Made by a program: the position numbers and the translations under genes. Of a stretch of DNA of 64,000 bases, positions 36,060 to 44,979 are shown in pieces. A model generated the notes under the pieces. The model was not told the origin of the DNA. It made no database searches and saw only the letters and a program-made list of their open reading frames with translations. The stretch is from an uncultured Moraxella sp. (lineage in GTDB: Bacteria > Pseudomonadota > Gammaproteobacteria > Pseudomonadales > Moraxellaceae), in contig CALTTC010000003.1 in NCBI GenBank assembly GCA_943908425.1, positions 84,419-148,418 on the forward strand, read 5' to 3'. The stretch's first letter is position 1. Each line of letters begins with the position of its first letter.

Positions 36060-36671
36060 ATGAAAGCTCTGGTTGATTTTATTCCGATGCTGTTGTTTTT
36101 TTATTTATATAAAACAACCGACCCTGCCAACGCCAATCATCCCTTGCTACAATTAATTGGCGTGGCGGGAGGCAACGGCAACAACCATATTTTGGTCGCC
36201 ACTGCTGGGCTTATCATCGCTATGATTGTGGTCTATGGCGCCCTGTTTGTTATACAAAAGTGGCGGTTAGAAAAAATGCAGTGGTTTGTGCTAGTAATGA
36301 CCATTGCCTTTGGTGGGGTCACCCTTGCCTTAAGCGATGATTATTATATTCGCCTAAAAGCGGTGCTGATTAATCTTGCTTTTGCCACAGGGCTTTTACT
36401 TACGCCGTTATTTCTCCCCAACAAAGAGCCACTGATTAAAAAGCTGTTTGAACCAGTGCTTGAGCTGTCGCCCACTGGTTGGCAAAAACTTAACTATGCG
36501 TGGGTAGGCTTATTTGTGCTAATGGCGTGCTTGCACGGCTTTTTTGCCTTTGTGTTTTATGGTGGTCAATATTGGGGCGAGTTTACCGCTTTTGGCGATA
36601 TTTTAGTGATGATCACCTTTGTTATTATTATGTTTATTGTTCTCAAAAAACATTTTAAAACCCAACCTTAA
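36060..36671 (+). CDS. yciB: Septation protein A family membrane protein YciB
   Basis: Inner-membrane protein linked in E. coli and Shigella to cell-envelope synthesis and division-site machinery. The 203-residue protein begins MKALVDFIPMLLFFYLYK, has five to six membrane helices, and contains the conserved KPVLINLAFA-type segment (here KAVLINLAFATGLLL) and LNYAWVGLFVLMACLHGFFA. The ATG at 36060 is preferred to the ORF start at 35994, because the intervening codons match the promoter region. yciI follows after 9 bp. Confidence 0.93.
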   Translation: MKALVDFIPMLLFFYLYKTTDPANANHPLLQLIGVAGGNGNNHILVATAGLIIAMIVVYGALFVIQKWRLEKMQWFVLVMTIAFGGVTLALSDDYYIRLKAVLINLAFATGLLLTPLFLPNKEPLIKKLFEPVLELSPTGWQKLNYAWVGLFVLMACLHGFFAFVFYGGQYWGEFTAFGDILVMITFVIIMFIVLKKHFKTQP

Positions 36672-36680
36672 GAGTACATC

Positions 36681-36980
36681 ATGGCACTTTTTATATTCAT
36701 CGGACACGACGTGGTAGACAGCATTAATAAACGGCAAACTACCCGCCCTAAGCATTTGTCACGCCTAGCAGATCTACAGTCCGAGGGGCGGCTACATTTT
36801 GCAGGATTTATGCCAAGCGAGCATTGCCTGCCGCCTTATCCGTGCATTACAGGCAGCGCTATTATTGCCGATTTTGTAGACATTGATGCGGCACGGGCAT
36901 GGGCAGATGCCGAACCTTACTTGCTAGAAGGGGTATACAGCCATATAGAGGTTCGCCCCTTGGTGCAGGTGTTGCCGTGA
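36681..36980 (+). CDS. yciI: YciI family protein
   Basis: A small ferredoxin-like alpha+beta protein (99 residues) of unclear role. It has the family His-Asp near the start (FIGHDVVDS) and the later AFMPSEH-like segment (FAGFMPSEHCLPP), DADAARAWADAEPYL-like helix and VYSHIEVRPL strand. It lies between yciB and a small coiled-coil protein; its stop overlaps the next start (GTGA). The yciB-yciI pairing is widely conserved. Confidence 0.9.
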   Translation: MALFIFIGHDVVDSINKRQTTRPKHLSRLADLQSEGRLHFAGFMPSEHCLPPYPCITGSAIIADFVDIDAARAWADAEPYLLEGVYSHIEVRPLVQVLP

Positions 36981-37471
36981 GACAATACATTGTAATAAGC
37001 CTTATTATCGCCAGTAGCACGATACCCGTTTTTGCCCAAAATCAAGCCACGCAAGTTGGTTTGGCAGTCGCCCCCACGGTAGCCCCTAACCAAGGCACAC
37101 CCCAAACACCAACGACAAATACCCCCACTACGCCTGAGTCCACTCCGCCAAATACTAACGACACGCCAGCGACAACGGCGGACAGCACAGAGCCAGTAGC
37201 AGATAATGCCGTAACGGAAGGCACAGAGCCAGCCGCGGATAGCTTGCTTACCGCGCTTAGTCCAAACGATAGCGAACTTTCGCGCGCCAACACCGAGCTA
37301 CTCGCCCAAAACGCCGAATTGACCCGCCGTGTGGACGACTTGACCACCCAAGTTAATGTTTTGGTGCAAGAACGTAGCGGACAGTTGTATATCTATGGTG
37401 CAAGCACCGCCATTTTTTGTGTGATTTTAGGCTTTATTTTTGCTAAACTCACCACGCGTAAACGCTGGTAG
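36977..37471 (+). CDS. Signal peptide, Pro/Thr-rich, coiled-coil, tail-anchored protein
   Basis: A 164-residue protein I cannot assign to a function. From a GTG at 36977 (overlapping the yciI stop as GTGA) it has a signal peptide cut after VFA, a low-complexity stretch of about 65 residues rich in Pro, Thr, Asn and Ala, a coiled coil (about 95-135: SRANTELLAQNAELTRRVDD), and a C-terminal membrane helix ending in KLTTRKRW. The coiled coil plus C-terminal helix resembles the YgiM/TIGR04211 family but without its SH3 domain. A longer ORF in the same frame, starting at 36899, overlaps yciI and would hide the signal peptide. It is 5 bp upstream of mnmC. Confidence 0.75.
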   Translation: MRQYIVISLIIASSTIPVFAQNQATQVGLAVAPTVAPNQGTPQTPTTNTPTTPESTPPNTNDTPATTADSTEPVADNAVTEGTEPAADSLLTALSPNDSELSRANTELLAQNAELTRRVDDLTTQVNVLVQERSGQLYIYGASTAIFCVILGFIFAKLTTRKRW

Positions 37472-37476
37472 TCGCC

Positions 37477-39396
37477 GTGCTAACAAATGCAACGGTAAGT
37501 TGGCAACAGGATGCTAGCGGTAAACTCATTCCTATCGCCAACGAATTTGACGATATTTATTTTGCACAAACATCAGGGCTTAACGAAAGCGACTATGTGT
37601 TCTTACAGGCTAATCATTTGCCTAGCCGCTTTAAGCACGCCATTTGCCATCATCACACCTTTGTGATTGCCGAGACTGGCTTTGGCACAGGACTCAACTT
37701 TTTGGCAACCTGTCGCTTATGGCACAGCATTGCCAAAAATATGCCTAAGCACCATGCTACCCTACAATTCATTAGCACCGAAAAATTCCCCTTAACGCTT
37801 AATGATTTACAGACCGCTTTGTCGGCGTGGCAAAAGATAGATGATTGCTTAGATAGCTTTGCCCAAGCGCTGATTGCCACCTATCCGCCGCCGCTTGCTG
37901 GTTGCCATCGTCGGCATTTTACGGCGTATGGGACGCACATTATCCTGGATTTGTGGCAAGGGGATGCCGCGGACAGCCTAAGCACACTGGCACAACACCC
38001 AAGCATAGGCGTGGACGCATGGTTCTTGGACGGCTTTGCCCCAAGTAAAAATAGTGATTTATGGTCGGCAGCCCTATTTGACTGTATTTACAAGCTTTCT
38101 AAACCCACCACGACCCTTGCCACTTTTACGGCAGCAGGGGTAGTACGACGCGCCCTGCTAGCAATTGGCGCGACCCCACAAAAAATTAAAGGCTTTGGGC
38201 ATAAACGCGAAATGCTTACCGCCACCTTTGACAAGATACCCCCCAAGCCTGATGCACCCAGCACCAAGCGTGCGCTAGTTATTGGCACAGGCATTGCAGG
38301 ACTGACCACTGCTTATAGTCTTGCCAAGCGTGGTACGCACGTTACACTGATTGATAAACAAGCACCCTTAGCTGGCGCCTCTGGCAATCCGCGCGCGCTA
38401 TTATCACCGAAGCTCACCGCCATTAGTCACGCCCATGAGCATTTTCCCACCCTTGGCTTTGTCTATAGTCAAGCATTTTATAAAGCGCTAACTCACGAGC
38501 AAATAAGAGATTCTAAAGCGGACAACCACCCAGCGATTTTTAGCGAAACAGGCGTGTTAGATTGGTTATTACCGCGCCAAAAAAGCCAAGAAAAACTTAC
38601 AGCACAACTAACAGATTACCCAAGCTTAGTTAAGATTGACCACCACAATACCCCAGATACGTTTACCGCCTTATTCACGAGCGCTGGACTTGTTGCGCCA
38701 GCTGCCCTTGCCGCCCATATTTTGCAACATCCGCGTATCCATTGGCAACAAGATGAGATTGTAGCGATTAGCGAGGAAGACGGGCAAGTCTTGGCTAGTA
38801 GCCGTACGCACACCTATCACAGTGACTGCGCGGTCATTTGCGCAGGCGTGGATAGCGAACACTTAGACACTACAGGTCTTGGGCGCACCCTCTATGGCAC
38901 ACGCCATATTCGTGGACAGGTATCGTGGCTCACAGACAGCCAGCTTGCCGAGCAGCTCTGCCGTGATTACCACCCAGCAGTCAAATATGACGGCTATGCC
39001 TGTACTTTTAGCGAGCAACAAAAGCTGTGTGTGTTGTTTGGTGCCAGTTTTATAAGAAACAGTGACGACTGCTCTATCACCGAGAGCGACCACCGCTTTA
39101 ATGTGGATAAATTGACCCACGCCCTACCCAAATTACACCTATCCGCTGATATACCATTAGCAGGGCGTGCCAGTATCCGTAGCCAAACCCCTGACTATCA
39201 CCCCATTACCGGACGCTTATCCCCCAACGTATATGTCAATACCGCTATGGGCTCTAAAGGCTTTAGCTTTGCGCCGTTATGTGCGGAGATTATCGCAAGC
39301 CTAATTTATGGCGAAGCATTGCCCATTTGCCCCACGCTACTTGCCAAAATCAGCCCCGACCGCGCACGCCTACAGCAACCGTTAGATAATCGTTAG
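37477..39396 (+). CDS. mnmC: Bifunctional tRNA wobble-uridine modification enzyme MnmC
   Basis: Completes mnm5(s2)U34 in tRNAs: the FAD domain removes carboxymethyl, the SAM domain methylates. The 639-residue protein carries the methyltransferase half first (ETGFGTGLNFLATC for SAM, WFLDGFAPSKN) and the oxidase half from about residue 265 (VIGTGIAGLTTAYSLAKRG for FAD, GASGNPRALLSPK, and C-terminal NTAMGSKGFSFAPLCAE). The start is a GTG at 37477, 5 bp after the previous stop; no ATG nearby precedes the conserved WQQD segment. It closes the yciB-yciI-mnmC unit. Confidence 0.93.
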   Translation: MLTNATVSWQQDASGKLIPIANEFDDIYFAQTSGLNESDYVFLQANHLPSRFKHAICHHHTFVIAETGFGTGLNFLATCRLWHSIAKNMPKHHATLQFISTEKFPLTLNDLQTALSAWQKIDDCLDSFAQALIATYPPPLAGCHRRHFTAYGTHIILDLWQGDAADSLSTLAQHPSIGVDAWFLDGFAPSKNSDLWSAALFDCIYKLSKPTTTLATFTAAGVVRRALLAIGATPQKIKGFGHKREMLTATFDKIPPKPDAPSTKRALVIGTGIAGLTTAYSLAKRGTHVTLIDKQAPLAGASGNPRALLSPKLTAISHAHEHFPTLGFVYSQAFYKALTHEQIRDSKADNHPAIFSETGVLDWLLPRQKSQEKLTAQLTDYPSLVKIDHHNTPDTFTALFTSAGLVAPAALAAHILQHPRIHWQQDEIVAISEEDGQVLASSRTHTYHSDCAVICAGVDSEHLDTTGLGRTLYGTRHIRGQVSWLTDSQLAEQLCRDYHPAVKYDGYACTFSEQQKLCVLFGASFIRNSDDCSITESDHRFNVDKLTHALPKLHLSADIPLAGRASIRSQTPDYHPITGRLSPNVYVNTAMGSKGFSFAPLCAEIIASLIYGEALPICPTLLAKISPDRARLQQPLDNR

Positions 39397-39436
39397 CGTG
39401 CTTTTACCTTTCCCATTGCTTAGTTTTTTAACACGA

Positions 39437-40426
39437 TTAATTCACACAGCTTTTAGGGATAGCTTGACTATTTAAGGAGCTTTGACAGCGCCACACCCCT
39501 GTGGTACTTGGCACACGATACAATACAAGCGTTTGCCCATTTAAATAGCGTATCGGATAGCGGGCTTTATTGACGGTAAGCACAATGGCGCAATCGCTTG
39601 CCACGCCTGCCACTTGGGACACCACCTGCATTGTAAAGCGCTGATTGTGCGCGGTGAGCGGTAACTGGGTAGGACAGCCCTCACGCTCATAAATATGCGC
39701 CACCCTATCTTTGGCACGACTGACCGTTTGGTAAGCCTCATAAACCAATGCCTGTTCTTGTTTTTGGGCAAAGAGTGGCACAAATTGCTTAGCAATAATC
39801 CCCATCACCGTCCCAAACAGCGCAAAGGCTAGCATAAGTCCAAGCAAACTTACCCCACCGTGCTGACGCAAATAGACCTCCTGCGCCCGCCTATCACTGG
39901 GGTATAAACGCAAGGCATCGGCAATCTCACGCCGTGCCATACGGTAATAATAGGCGTTACTCCAGCGCGCCACTTGCACAGCCCAAAATACCCAAATCAA
40001 TAGAGCAATCGTCCCTTGCGCTGGCAACTGCCACATCTCTGGTAAATGACGAATCACCAAAAACTGTAGTAATGCAATGCTTAGCACCATGGTCACCTTA
40101 ATAAAGGAAATACCCGCCACGCAATACACAAAGCAATCCAAATAGCGCTTACGATACAATAGCCACCCAAAAGCACTGATAAAACTCGCCCAATGCCAAC
40201 TAGGACACAACCTCCCTGCCTTATCAATACGTGCAAATTGGCGCAAATAATACTGCTTTGAGCGCTCACCGATAAACCAGCAATCAAGCTCCAGCCGCCG
40301 CTTAGCACTTAAATCCGCTTGATAAAACGGCGGCGGCGTACTTGCCTCCAAAAAAGGGGGGCGAATCAGCTCAAATAACTGTCCGCCTATATGACGCAAA
40401 AATCGCCACGGTTGCCACGTTGACAT
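39437..40426 (-). CDS. DUF2628-like membrane protein fused to a pilin-like domain
   Basis: A 329-residue protein with two parts. Residues 1-190 resemble DUF2628 proteins: ERSKQYYLRQFARID, then WHWASFISAFGWLLYRKRY and two or three membrane helices. After a further helix (about 195-215) comes a periplasmic domain of about 100 residues resembling the globular part of type IV pilins: a helix (YQTVSRAKDRVAHIYEREG), strands, and a terminal loop closed by cysteines in GVWRCQSS...IPKSC, the pilin disulfide region. No leader-peptidase site is present. It is convergent with mnmC and divergent from trmB. Role unknown; domain assignment is by eye. Confidence 0.7.
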   Translation of the reverse strand: MSTWQPWRFLRHIGGQLFELIRPPFLEASTPPPFYQADLSAKRRLELDCWFIGERSKQYYLRQFARIDKAGRLCPSWHWASFISAFGWLLYRKRYLDCFVYCVAGISFIKVTMVLSIALLQFLVIRHLPEMWQLPAQGTIALLIWVFWAVQVARWSNAYYYRMARREIADALRLYPSDRRAQEVYLRQHGGVSLLGLMLAFALFGTVMGIIAKQFVPLFAQKQEQALVYEAYQTVSRAKDRVAHIYEREGCPTQLPLTAHNQRFTMQVVSQVAGVASDCAIVLTVNKARYPIRYLNGQTLVLYRVPSTTGVWRCQSSLNSQAIPKSCVN

Positions 40427-40486
40427 AGTACCACCCCTACAAAAAATGCTATAATGGCTATTTTACACTGATTTTAAACACCTGTT

Positions 40487-41251
40487 ATGACTGATTTTAC
40501 TTTAAAAGACGATATTCACCACCATTTGGACAAACTTGCCCAAACGCCCCCAGAATTTCGCCACATCAACACCTTTATGAAACGGCGCACGCATATGAGC
40601 GATAAGGCAGAAACCGCCCTGCGTTCCGACACCTTTAAGGACTACCTTGTCAATCCTACCGAAATTGGCAAGCTTGGCGATGTTTCCGCCATCAGCGATT
40701 TGCGCACGCTGTTTGCCAATCCTACCGCCCCGCTTGTCCTAGAGATTGGCTTTGGTATGGGCAAAAGCCTTGTACAAATGGCAAAGGACGCCCCGCACAG
40801 AAACTTTGTCGGTATTGAAGTACACGAGCCGGGTATCGGCAACTGCGCGTATCTGGCGCACGAATTACAGCTTACCAATCTTAAACTCGTGAACGGCGAT
40901 GCCATTGCTTTATTGGATAACCTGCCCGATGCACACTTGGACACGGTTCAGCTGTATTTTCCCGACCCTTGGCAAAAAAAACGCCACTACAAACGGCGCT
41001 TTGTAACCACTGAGCGTATGCAACGGGTCGTGCGCGTGCTCACTACTGGCGGTATTTTTCACACCGCTACCGATTGGGAGCATTATGCTTTTTGGATGTT
41101 AGAAATCTTGCAAGCTATGCCAGAATTGCGCAATTTGGCTGTTGATGGGCAGTTTTATCCACGCCCCAACTTTCGCCCCTTAACCAAATTTGAACAACGC
41201 GGACTAGACAGCGGACACGGCGTTTGGGATTTGCTCTATCAAAAAGTTTAA
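40487..41251 (+). CDS. trmB: tRNA (guanine46-N7)-methyltransferase TrmB
   Basis: Methylates G46 in the tRNA variable loop. The 254-residue protein has the SAM motif [23 protein letters not shown], and the signature [17 protein letters not shown], ending with the usual PLTKFEQRG. The first 65 residues include a non-conserved lead. A strong ribosome site is not evident. It ends 14 bp before an inverted repeat in the recA upstream region. Confidence 0.95.
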   Translation: MTDFTLKDDIHHHLDKLAQTPPEFRHINTFMKRRTHMSDKAETALRSDTFKDYLVNPTEIGKLGDVSAISDLRTLFANPTAPLVLEIGFGMGKSLVQMAKDAPHRNFVGIEVHEPGIGNCAYLAHELQLTNLKLVNGDAIALLDNLPDAHLDTVQLYFPDPWQKKRHYKRRFVTTERMQRVVRVLTTGGIFHTATDWEHYAFWMLEILQAMPELRNLAVDGQFYPRPNFRPLTKFEQRGLDSGHGVWDLLYQKV

Positions 41252-41264
41252 CGAAGCTATTTTC

Positions 41265-41495
41265 TTGTGAAACCTTTTTTATTGCTATCTTACAATCAGG
41301 CACAAACCCTTACAAGATATGGCTTTGCGACTTTTTCCACACAAAATGTGGATAACTTGGTGATTTAGCAATTTTTTGGGGGATACAATGCCCAAAAAAC
41401 CAGTGTTTGCCTGTAATTGTATAAAAATTGTACAGAAAGATTATAAAAAATTTTTCTTTAAAAATCAATTATTTACAAAGCAAAAGGTTTCACAA
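41265..41495. repeat. Perfect 14-bp inverted repeat bracketing the recA upstream region
   Basis: TTGTGAAACCTTTT (41265-41278) and its exact complement AAAAGGTTTCACAA (41482-41495) are 203 bp apart in the 326-bp trmB-recA gap. Between them lie a DnaA-box-like site, a 9-bp inverted repeat (TTTTTTGGG / CCCAAAAAA) and CTGTA-N15-TACAG (41411-41435). No target-site duplication is visible outside the ends. Confidence 0.85.
41347..41355 (-). promoter_or_regulatory. Consensus DnaA box upstream of recA
   Basis: TGTGGATAA is the exact complement of the DnaA box TTATCCACA. It forms part of a small inverted repeat, CCACA-CAAAA-TGTGG. A single box does not make an origin; a titration or regulatory site is possible. 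Confidence 0.5.
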
Positions 41496-41531
41496 CATCC
41501 ACAAATTTTTCTATAAAAAATCGCTAAGTTA

Positions 41532-41540
41532 TGCTATAAT
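41532..41540 (+). promoter_or_regulatory. Extended -10 promoter of recA
   Basis: TGC-TATAAT (41532-41540) is an extended -10 element with a full consensus hexamer; there is no good -35. The recA ATG at 41578 has AGAGAAG upstream, leaving a leader of about 30 nt. No LexA-type CTGT-N8-ACAG box overlaps it. Confidence 0.65.
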
Positions 41541-41577
41541 AATGCTCTTATTTTAGCAACGATGAACAGAGAAGTGT

Positions 41578-42660
41578 ATGGCAAAAGCCCCCGAAAAAGC
41601 AAGCTCGCCCGCCGAAGACAAGGACAAAGCCCTAAAGGCTGCTTTGGCACAGATAGAAAAGCAATTTGGCAAAAACAGCATTATGCACCTAGGCGATGAA
41701 ACCGCCAAAGTTGACGTGGACGTTATCTCCACAGGCTCGCTTGGGCTAGATATTGCCCTAGGCATTGGCGGGTTGCCCAAAGGACGGATTGTTGAAATTT
41801 TTGGTCCTGAAAGTTCAGGCAAGACCACTCTCACCTTGCAAGCCATTGCCGAATGCCAAAAACAAGGCGGTAAATGCGTGTTTATTGATGCTGAGCACGC
41901 CTTAGACCCCGTCTATGCTCGCAAGCTTGGCGTGAATATTGATGAGCTACTTATCTCACAGCCTGACAACGGTGAGCAAGCCCTTGAGATGGCAGATATG
42001 CTTGTGCGTTCTGGGGCGGTGGATATGATTGTCGTGGACTCTGTCGCTGCCTTGACCCCCAAAGCGGAAATTGAAGGTGAGATGGGCGACAGTCATATGG
42101 GCTTACAGGCTCGCCTGATGAGCCAAGCCCTGCGTAAAATCACCGGTAACGCCAAACGCTCCAACTGTCTTGTCGTTTTTATCAACCAATTACGTATGAA
42201 AATTGGCGTGATGTTTGGTAGTCCTGAAACCACGACAGGCGGTAATGCCCTAAAATTCTATGCCTCTGTGCGTCTTGACATTCGCCGTATTGGTTCGGTA
42301 AAAGATGGCGATAATATCTTAGGTAACGAAACACGCGTTAAAGTCATCAAAAACAAGATGGCACCGCCGTTTCGCCAAACTGAATTTCAAATTATGTATG
42401 GTGAAGGCATTAACCATTTGGGTGAAGTGGTTGATTTGGGCGTGGAAGTTGGCGAAATCAAAAAATCTGGGGCGTGGTACAGCTACGGCGATGATAAAAT
42501 TGGACAAGGTAAAGCCAATGCCGCTAAGTTCTTGGCAGAAAATCCCGACCTCGCCCACGCCATCGAGACAAAAATTCGTGAAGAAAAAATGGGTGGCACA
42601 AGCATCAACGCCCCTGTTGTTCACGACGAAGATGACACTTTGCCTGATGATGAATTTTAA
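41578..42660 (+). CDS. recA: Recombinase RecA
   Basis: ATP-dependent strand-exchange protein for homologous repair and natural transformation. The 360-residue protein has a short Ala/Glu-rich lead, Walker [10 protein letters not shown], the catalytic Glu segment [33 protein letters not shown] (Walker B), loop L1/L2 segments and the acidic tail [11 protein letters not shown]. No intein. It is followed 83 bp later by recX, the usual modulator. Confidence 0.98.
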   Translation: MAKAPEKASSPAEDKDKALKAALAQIEKQFGKNSIMHLGDETAKVDVDVISTGSLGLDIALGIGGLPKGRIVEIFGPESSGKTTLTLQAIAECQKQGGKCVFIDAEHALDPVYARKLGVNIDELLISQPDNGEQALEMADMLVRSGAVDMIVVDSVAALTPKAEIEGEMGDSHMGLQARLMSQALRKITGNAKRSNCLVVFINQLRMKIGVMFGSPETTTGGNALKFYASVRLDIRRIGSVKDGDNILGNETRVKVIKNKMAPPFRQTEFQIMYGEGINHLGEVVDLGVEVGEIKKSGAWYSYGDDKIGQGKANAAKFLAENPDLAHAIETKIREEKMGGTSINAPVVHDEDDTLPDDEF

Positions 42661-42743
42661 GCCAGTTATTGAATGTAAATTGACCCTAAAACAGCGCTTG
42701 TTTTGGGGTTTATCATTGATGGTAGACAAGCCCAAGGAAAGCC

Positions 42744-43556
42744 GTGTCCAATAACGCCAAAACGCTTGATGAAATTTTAGCGACCATAGACAGCCCAACA
42801 CCTAGTAGTACACCAACCGAAGCCCCACCCACGGCATCTGTAGCCACCGCCCACGCTAAGTCCAATAAATCCAACAAAAAAACACAATCAGCATGCAGCA
42901 ACCCGCCTTGCACCACTAACGCAAAAGAAGCGCTAGACCCCAAGTTAGCGCAAGCTTTGGCAGGGGTTGCGCGCGAGAAATTGGTTGATAATGACAAACG
43001 CCAAGGCAGATTGCGCTGGCTTGCCTTTTATTATCTCTCCAAACGCGAGCTTAGTCGTTATGAGTTGGCACAAAAACTGCGTGCAAAAGCGTTTGATGAT
43101 AAAGCATTTACCGATGACGAGATTACACCATTGCTTGATGAATTCGCCCAAAAAGGCTATCAATGCGATGAGCGTTTCGCCCAAATGGTGGTGCGTGAAG
43201 CCTTGCGTAAACAGCGTGGCACACGCCATATCAAGGCGGTGTTAAGCCAAGCAAAAGTAAGCATTGATGATTTAGAGGAGTTTATCAAGACAATCCAAAA
43301 TGAGACTACCGCCAATAGCTCCGCCCCTGATGGCAGTATGTTTGATAATACCGCCCTTGACGGAACAGCCCTTGATAATGACAAGAGCGTTGATTGGCTA
43401 AAACTTGCGGTGGCAGCACGCACCAAAAAGTACGGCGACGCCTTACCAGATACTCCCAAAGATAAAGCTAAGCAGCTGCGATTTTTGCAGTATCGTGGCT
43501 TTAGTGCTGATGTCTGTTTTGATGCTTTAAAGAAAACTATGGCAGACTTTGAGTAG
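42744..43556 (+). CDS. recX: Regulatory protein RecX, extended
   Basis: RecX binds RecA filaments and limits their activity. The core is clear: LRWLAFYYLSKRELSRYELA, LLDEFAQKGYQCDERFAQMV, RGTRHIKAVLSQAKVS and the terminal QLRFLQYRGFSADV. At 270 residues it is about 110 longer than typical. The extra length is a Ser/Thr/Lys-rich, cysteine-containing N-terminal tail of about 75 residues and an insertion of about 35 residues (SSAPDGSMFDNTALDGTALD) between the second and third helical modules. It overlaps the convergent racemase gene by 20 bp. Confidence 0.88.
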   Translation: MSNNAKTLDEILATIDSPTPSSTPTEAPPTASVATAHAKSNKSNKKTQSACSNPPCTTNAKEALDPKLAQALAGVAREKLVDNDKRQGRLRWLAFYYLSKRELSRYELAQKLRAKAFDDKAFTDDEITPLLDEFAQKGYQCDERFAQMVVREALRKQRGTRHIKAVLSQAKVSIDDLEEFIKTIQNETTANSSAPDGSMFDNTALDGTALDNDKSVDWLKLAVAARTKKYGDALPDTPKDKAKQLRFLQYRGFSADVCFDALKKTMADFE

Positions 43557-44808
43557 CAGGTTTAATAAATCGTGGATTAGAATTACCCCAAACAGTATAT
43601 AAATCCGCTAATAATGCTCCATTGATGTCTTCAATCTCTTCTTGGCTAATTTCATTATCGCCCTGCTTACCATAAATTACCACCTCATCACCTGCTTTAA
43701 TGTCTGGATAATCAGTAACATCAACCATTGTAGTATTCATAGATACCTTGCCTAGCACAGGCACACGATGCCCCGCAATCAGTACCGACCCTTTATTAGT
43801 AAAAACACGGTGATAGCCATCAGAATAACCAAAAGGCAAATTAGCCAGATAAGAATCTCGTTGCAAGGTATGCAATCCGTCATAACCTACTGTTGTGCCA
43901 GCTTTATAAAAATGCACTGACGCCACTTTGCTCTTAAATTGCATAATTTTTTTATAAGCAGGCTTGGCGTCAATGGTATCGCCATATAACAAGCCACCCA
44001 CTCGCACCATATCCAAATGACTCTCTGGCACAGCAATGGTAGCAAACGAATTTGCCGTATGCAGAGTCAATTTATTCTTGTCAAGATGAGCGGTATCAGT
44101 CAGCCACGCCACTTGCTCCATAAATAACTGTAAGCGTTCTTTCACAAAGGCTTCATCTTCATAAGCATAATGTGTCATAATCCCAACCAATTGCAAATTA
44201 GGCAAATTAAGCAGTGTCAATGCTTGAGCCTTGCCTGTATCGCTTGCTAGCTCCAATCCATTCCTATCCATACCCCCTGCATTTAATGCCAAGTGGTATT
44301 GAATGGGTCTATTTACCGATGATGCTAACTCACTAATGGCTTGAGCATGGGACAAATCACCCACCAATTCTTGAATATGATAAGGCAAACCGTTTTTGAT
44401 TTCAGCAATAGATGCTGCTCGCACCCTGACAATCTCGCCTTGATAGCCGTGTGCTCTTGCTACTTTCGCTTCTTCATTGCTGGCAATCGCAACACAAGGC
44501 ACTCGCATTTTAATAATGCTTGGCATCAACAAATCAATACCATTACCATAAGCATCGGCTTTCATTACCGCACAAATTTTGCTATCGCCTAACGTATTTT
44601 GCAAACGCAAAATATTATCCTCAAAAGCTTGCACATCTACCTCAAGGTAAGCATTGGCACTATCATTGAAAGTATAATCACCGTGCGTGGATAATAAAGG
44701 GGCGGCGACACTCGGCACAACTGTCATCACGCTCGCCATCGCCAATACTAAAGGACAAAGTTTTGTAGTAAAAAGTTTTGTAGTAATCGGGGATTTTAAA
44801 GACAACAT
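43537..44808 (-). CDS. Periplasmic broad-specificity amino acid racemase (Bsr-like)
   Basis: A fold-III PLP racemase with an N-terminal signal peptide (cut after SVAA, about residue 35), unlike the cytoplasmic Alr at 20.8 kb. The 423-residue protein has VMKADAYGNG (PLP Lys), the Bsr-class AGGMDRNGLEL, catalytic-Tyr segment GTTVGYDGLH, and KVSMNTTMVDVTDYP. Bsr enzymes in Vibrio and Pseudomonas make noncanonical D-amino acids that enter peptidoglycan and act on neighbours. AAGGAG lies 5 nt before the ATG. The gene reads AT-richer than its neighbours, consistent with acquisition. It overlaps the end of recX tail to tail. Confidence 0.88.
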   Translation of the reverse strand: MLSLKSPITTKLFTTKLCPLVLAMASVMTVVPSVAAPLLSTHGDYTFNDSANAYLEVDVQAFEDNILRLQNTLGDSKICAVMKADAYGNGIDLLMPSIIKMRVPCVAIASNEEAKVARAHGYQGEIVRVRAASIAEIKNGLPYHIQELVGDLSHAQAISELASSVNRPIQYHLALNAGGMDRNGLELASDTGKAQALTLLNLPNLQLVGIMTHYAYEDEAFVKERLQLFMEQVAWLTDTAHLDKNKLTLHTANSFATIAVPESHLDMVRVGGLLYGDTIDAKPAYKKIMQFKSKVASVHFYKAGTTVGYDGLHTLQRDSYLANLPFGYSDGYHRVFTNKGSVLIAGHRVPVLGKVSMNTTMVDVTDYPDIKAGDEVVIYGKQGDNEISQEEIEDINGALLADLYTVWGNSNPRFIKPATQSLP

Positions 44809-44979
44809 AACAACTCCTTAACAAATGTGATAAGCAGTTATAACATAAATTTATCTTTTTACAAAGTTCCTTGTAGTAAAGTAATCGTTTTAAAAACTTA
44901 CTATCAACCACTCAAATAATGATTTAGCAAAAATCAGTATTACTTATAGCGTTTAATTTGCACAAAAATCCAATGATTG

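Noticed and set aside
36899..36976. Upstream start for the coiled-coil protein
   Set aside because: It would overlap yciI by 82 bp in another frame and place an arginine-rich stretch before an otherwise clear signal peptide.
41411..41435. CTGTA-N15-TACAG as a LexA SOS box upstream of recA
   Set aside because: The spacing is far from CTGT-N8-ACAG, and Moraxellaceae are known to lack LexA. Kept only as an inverted repeat.
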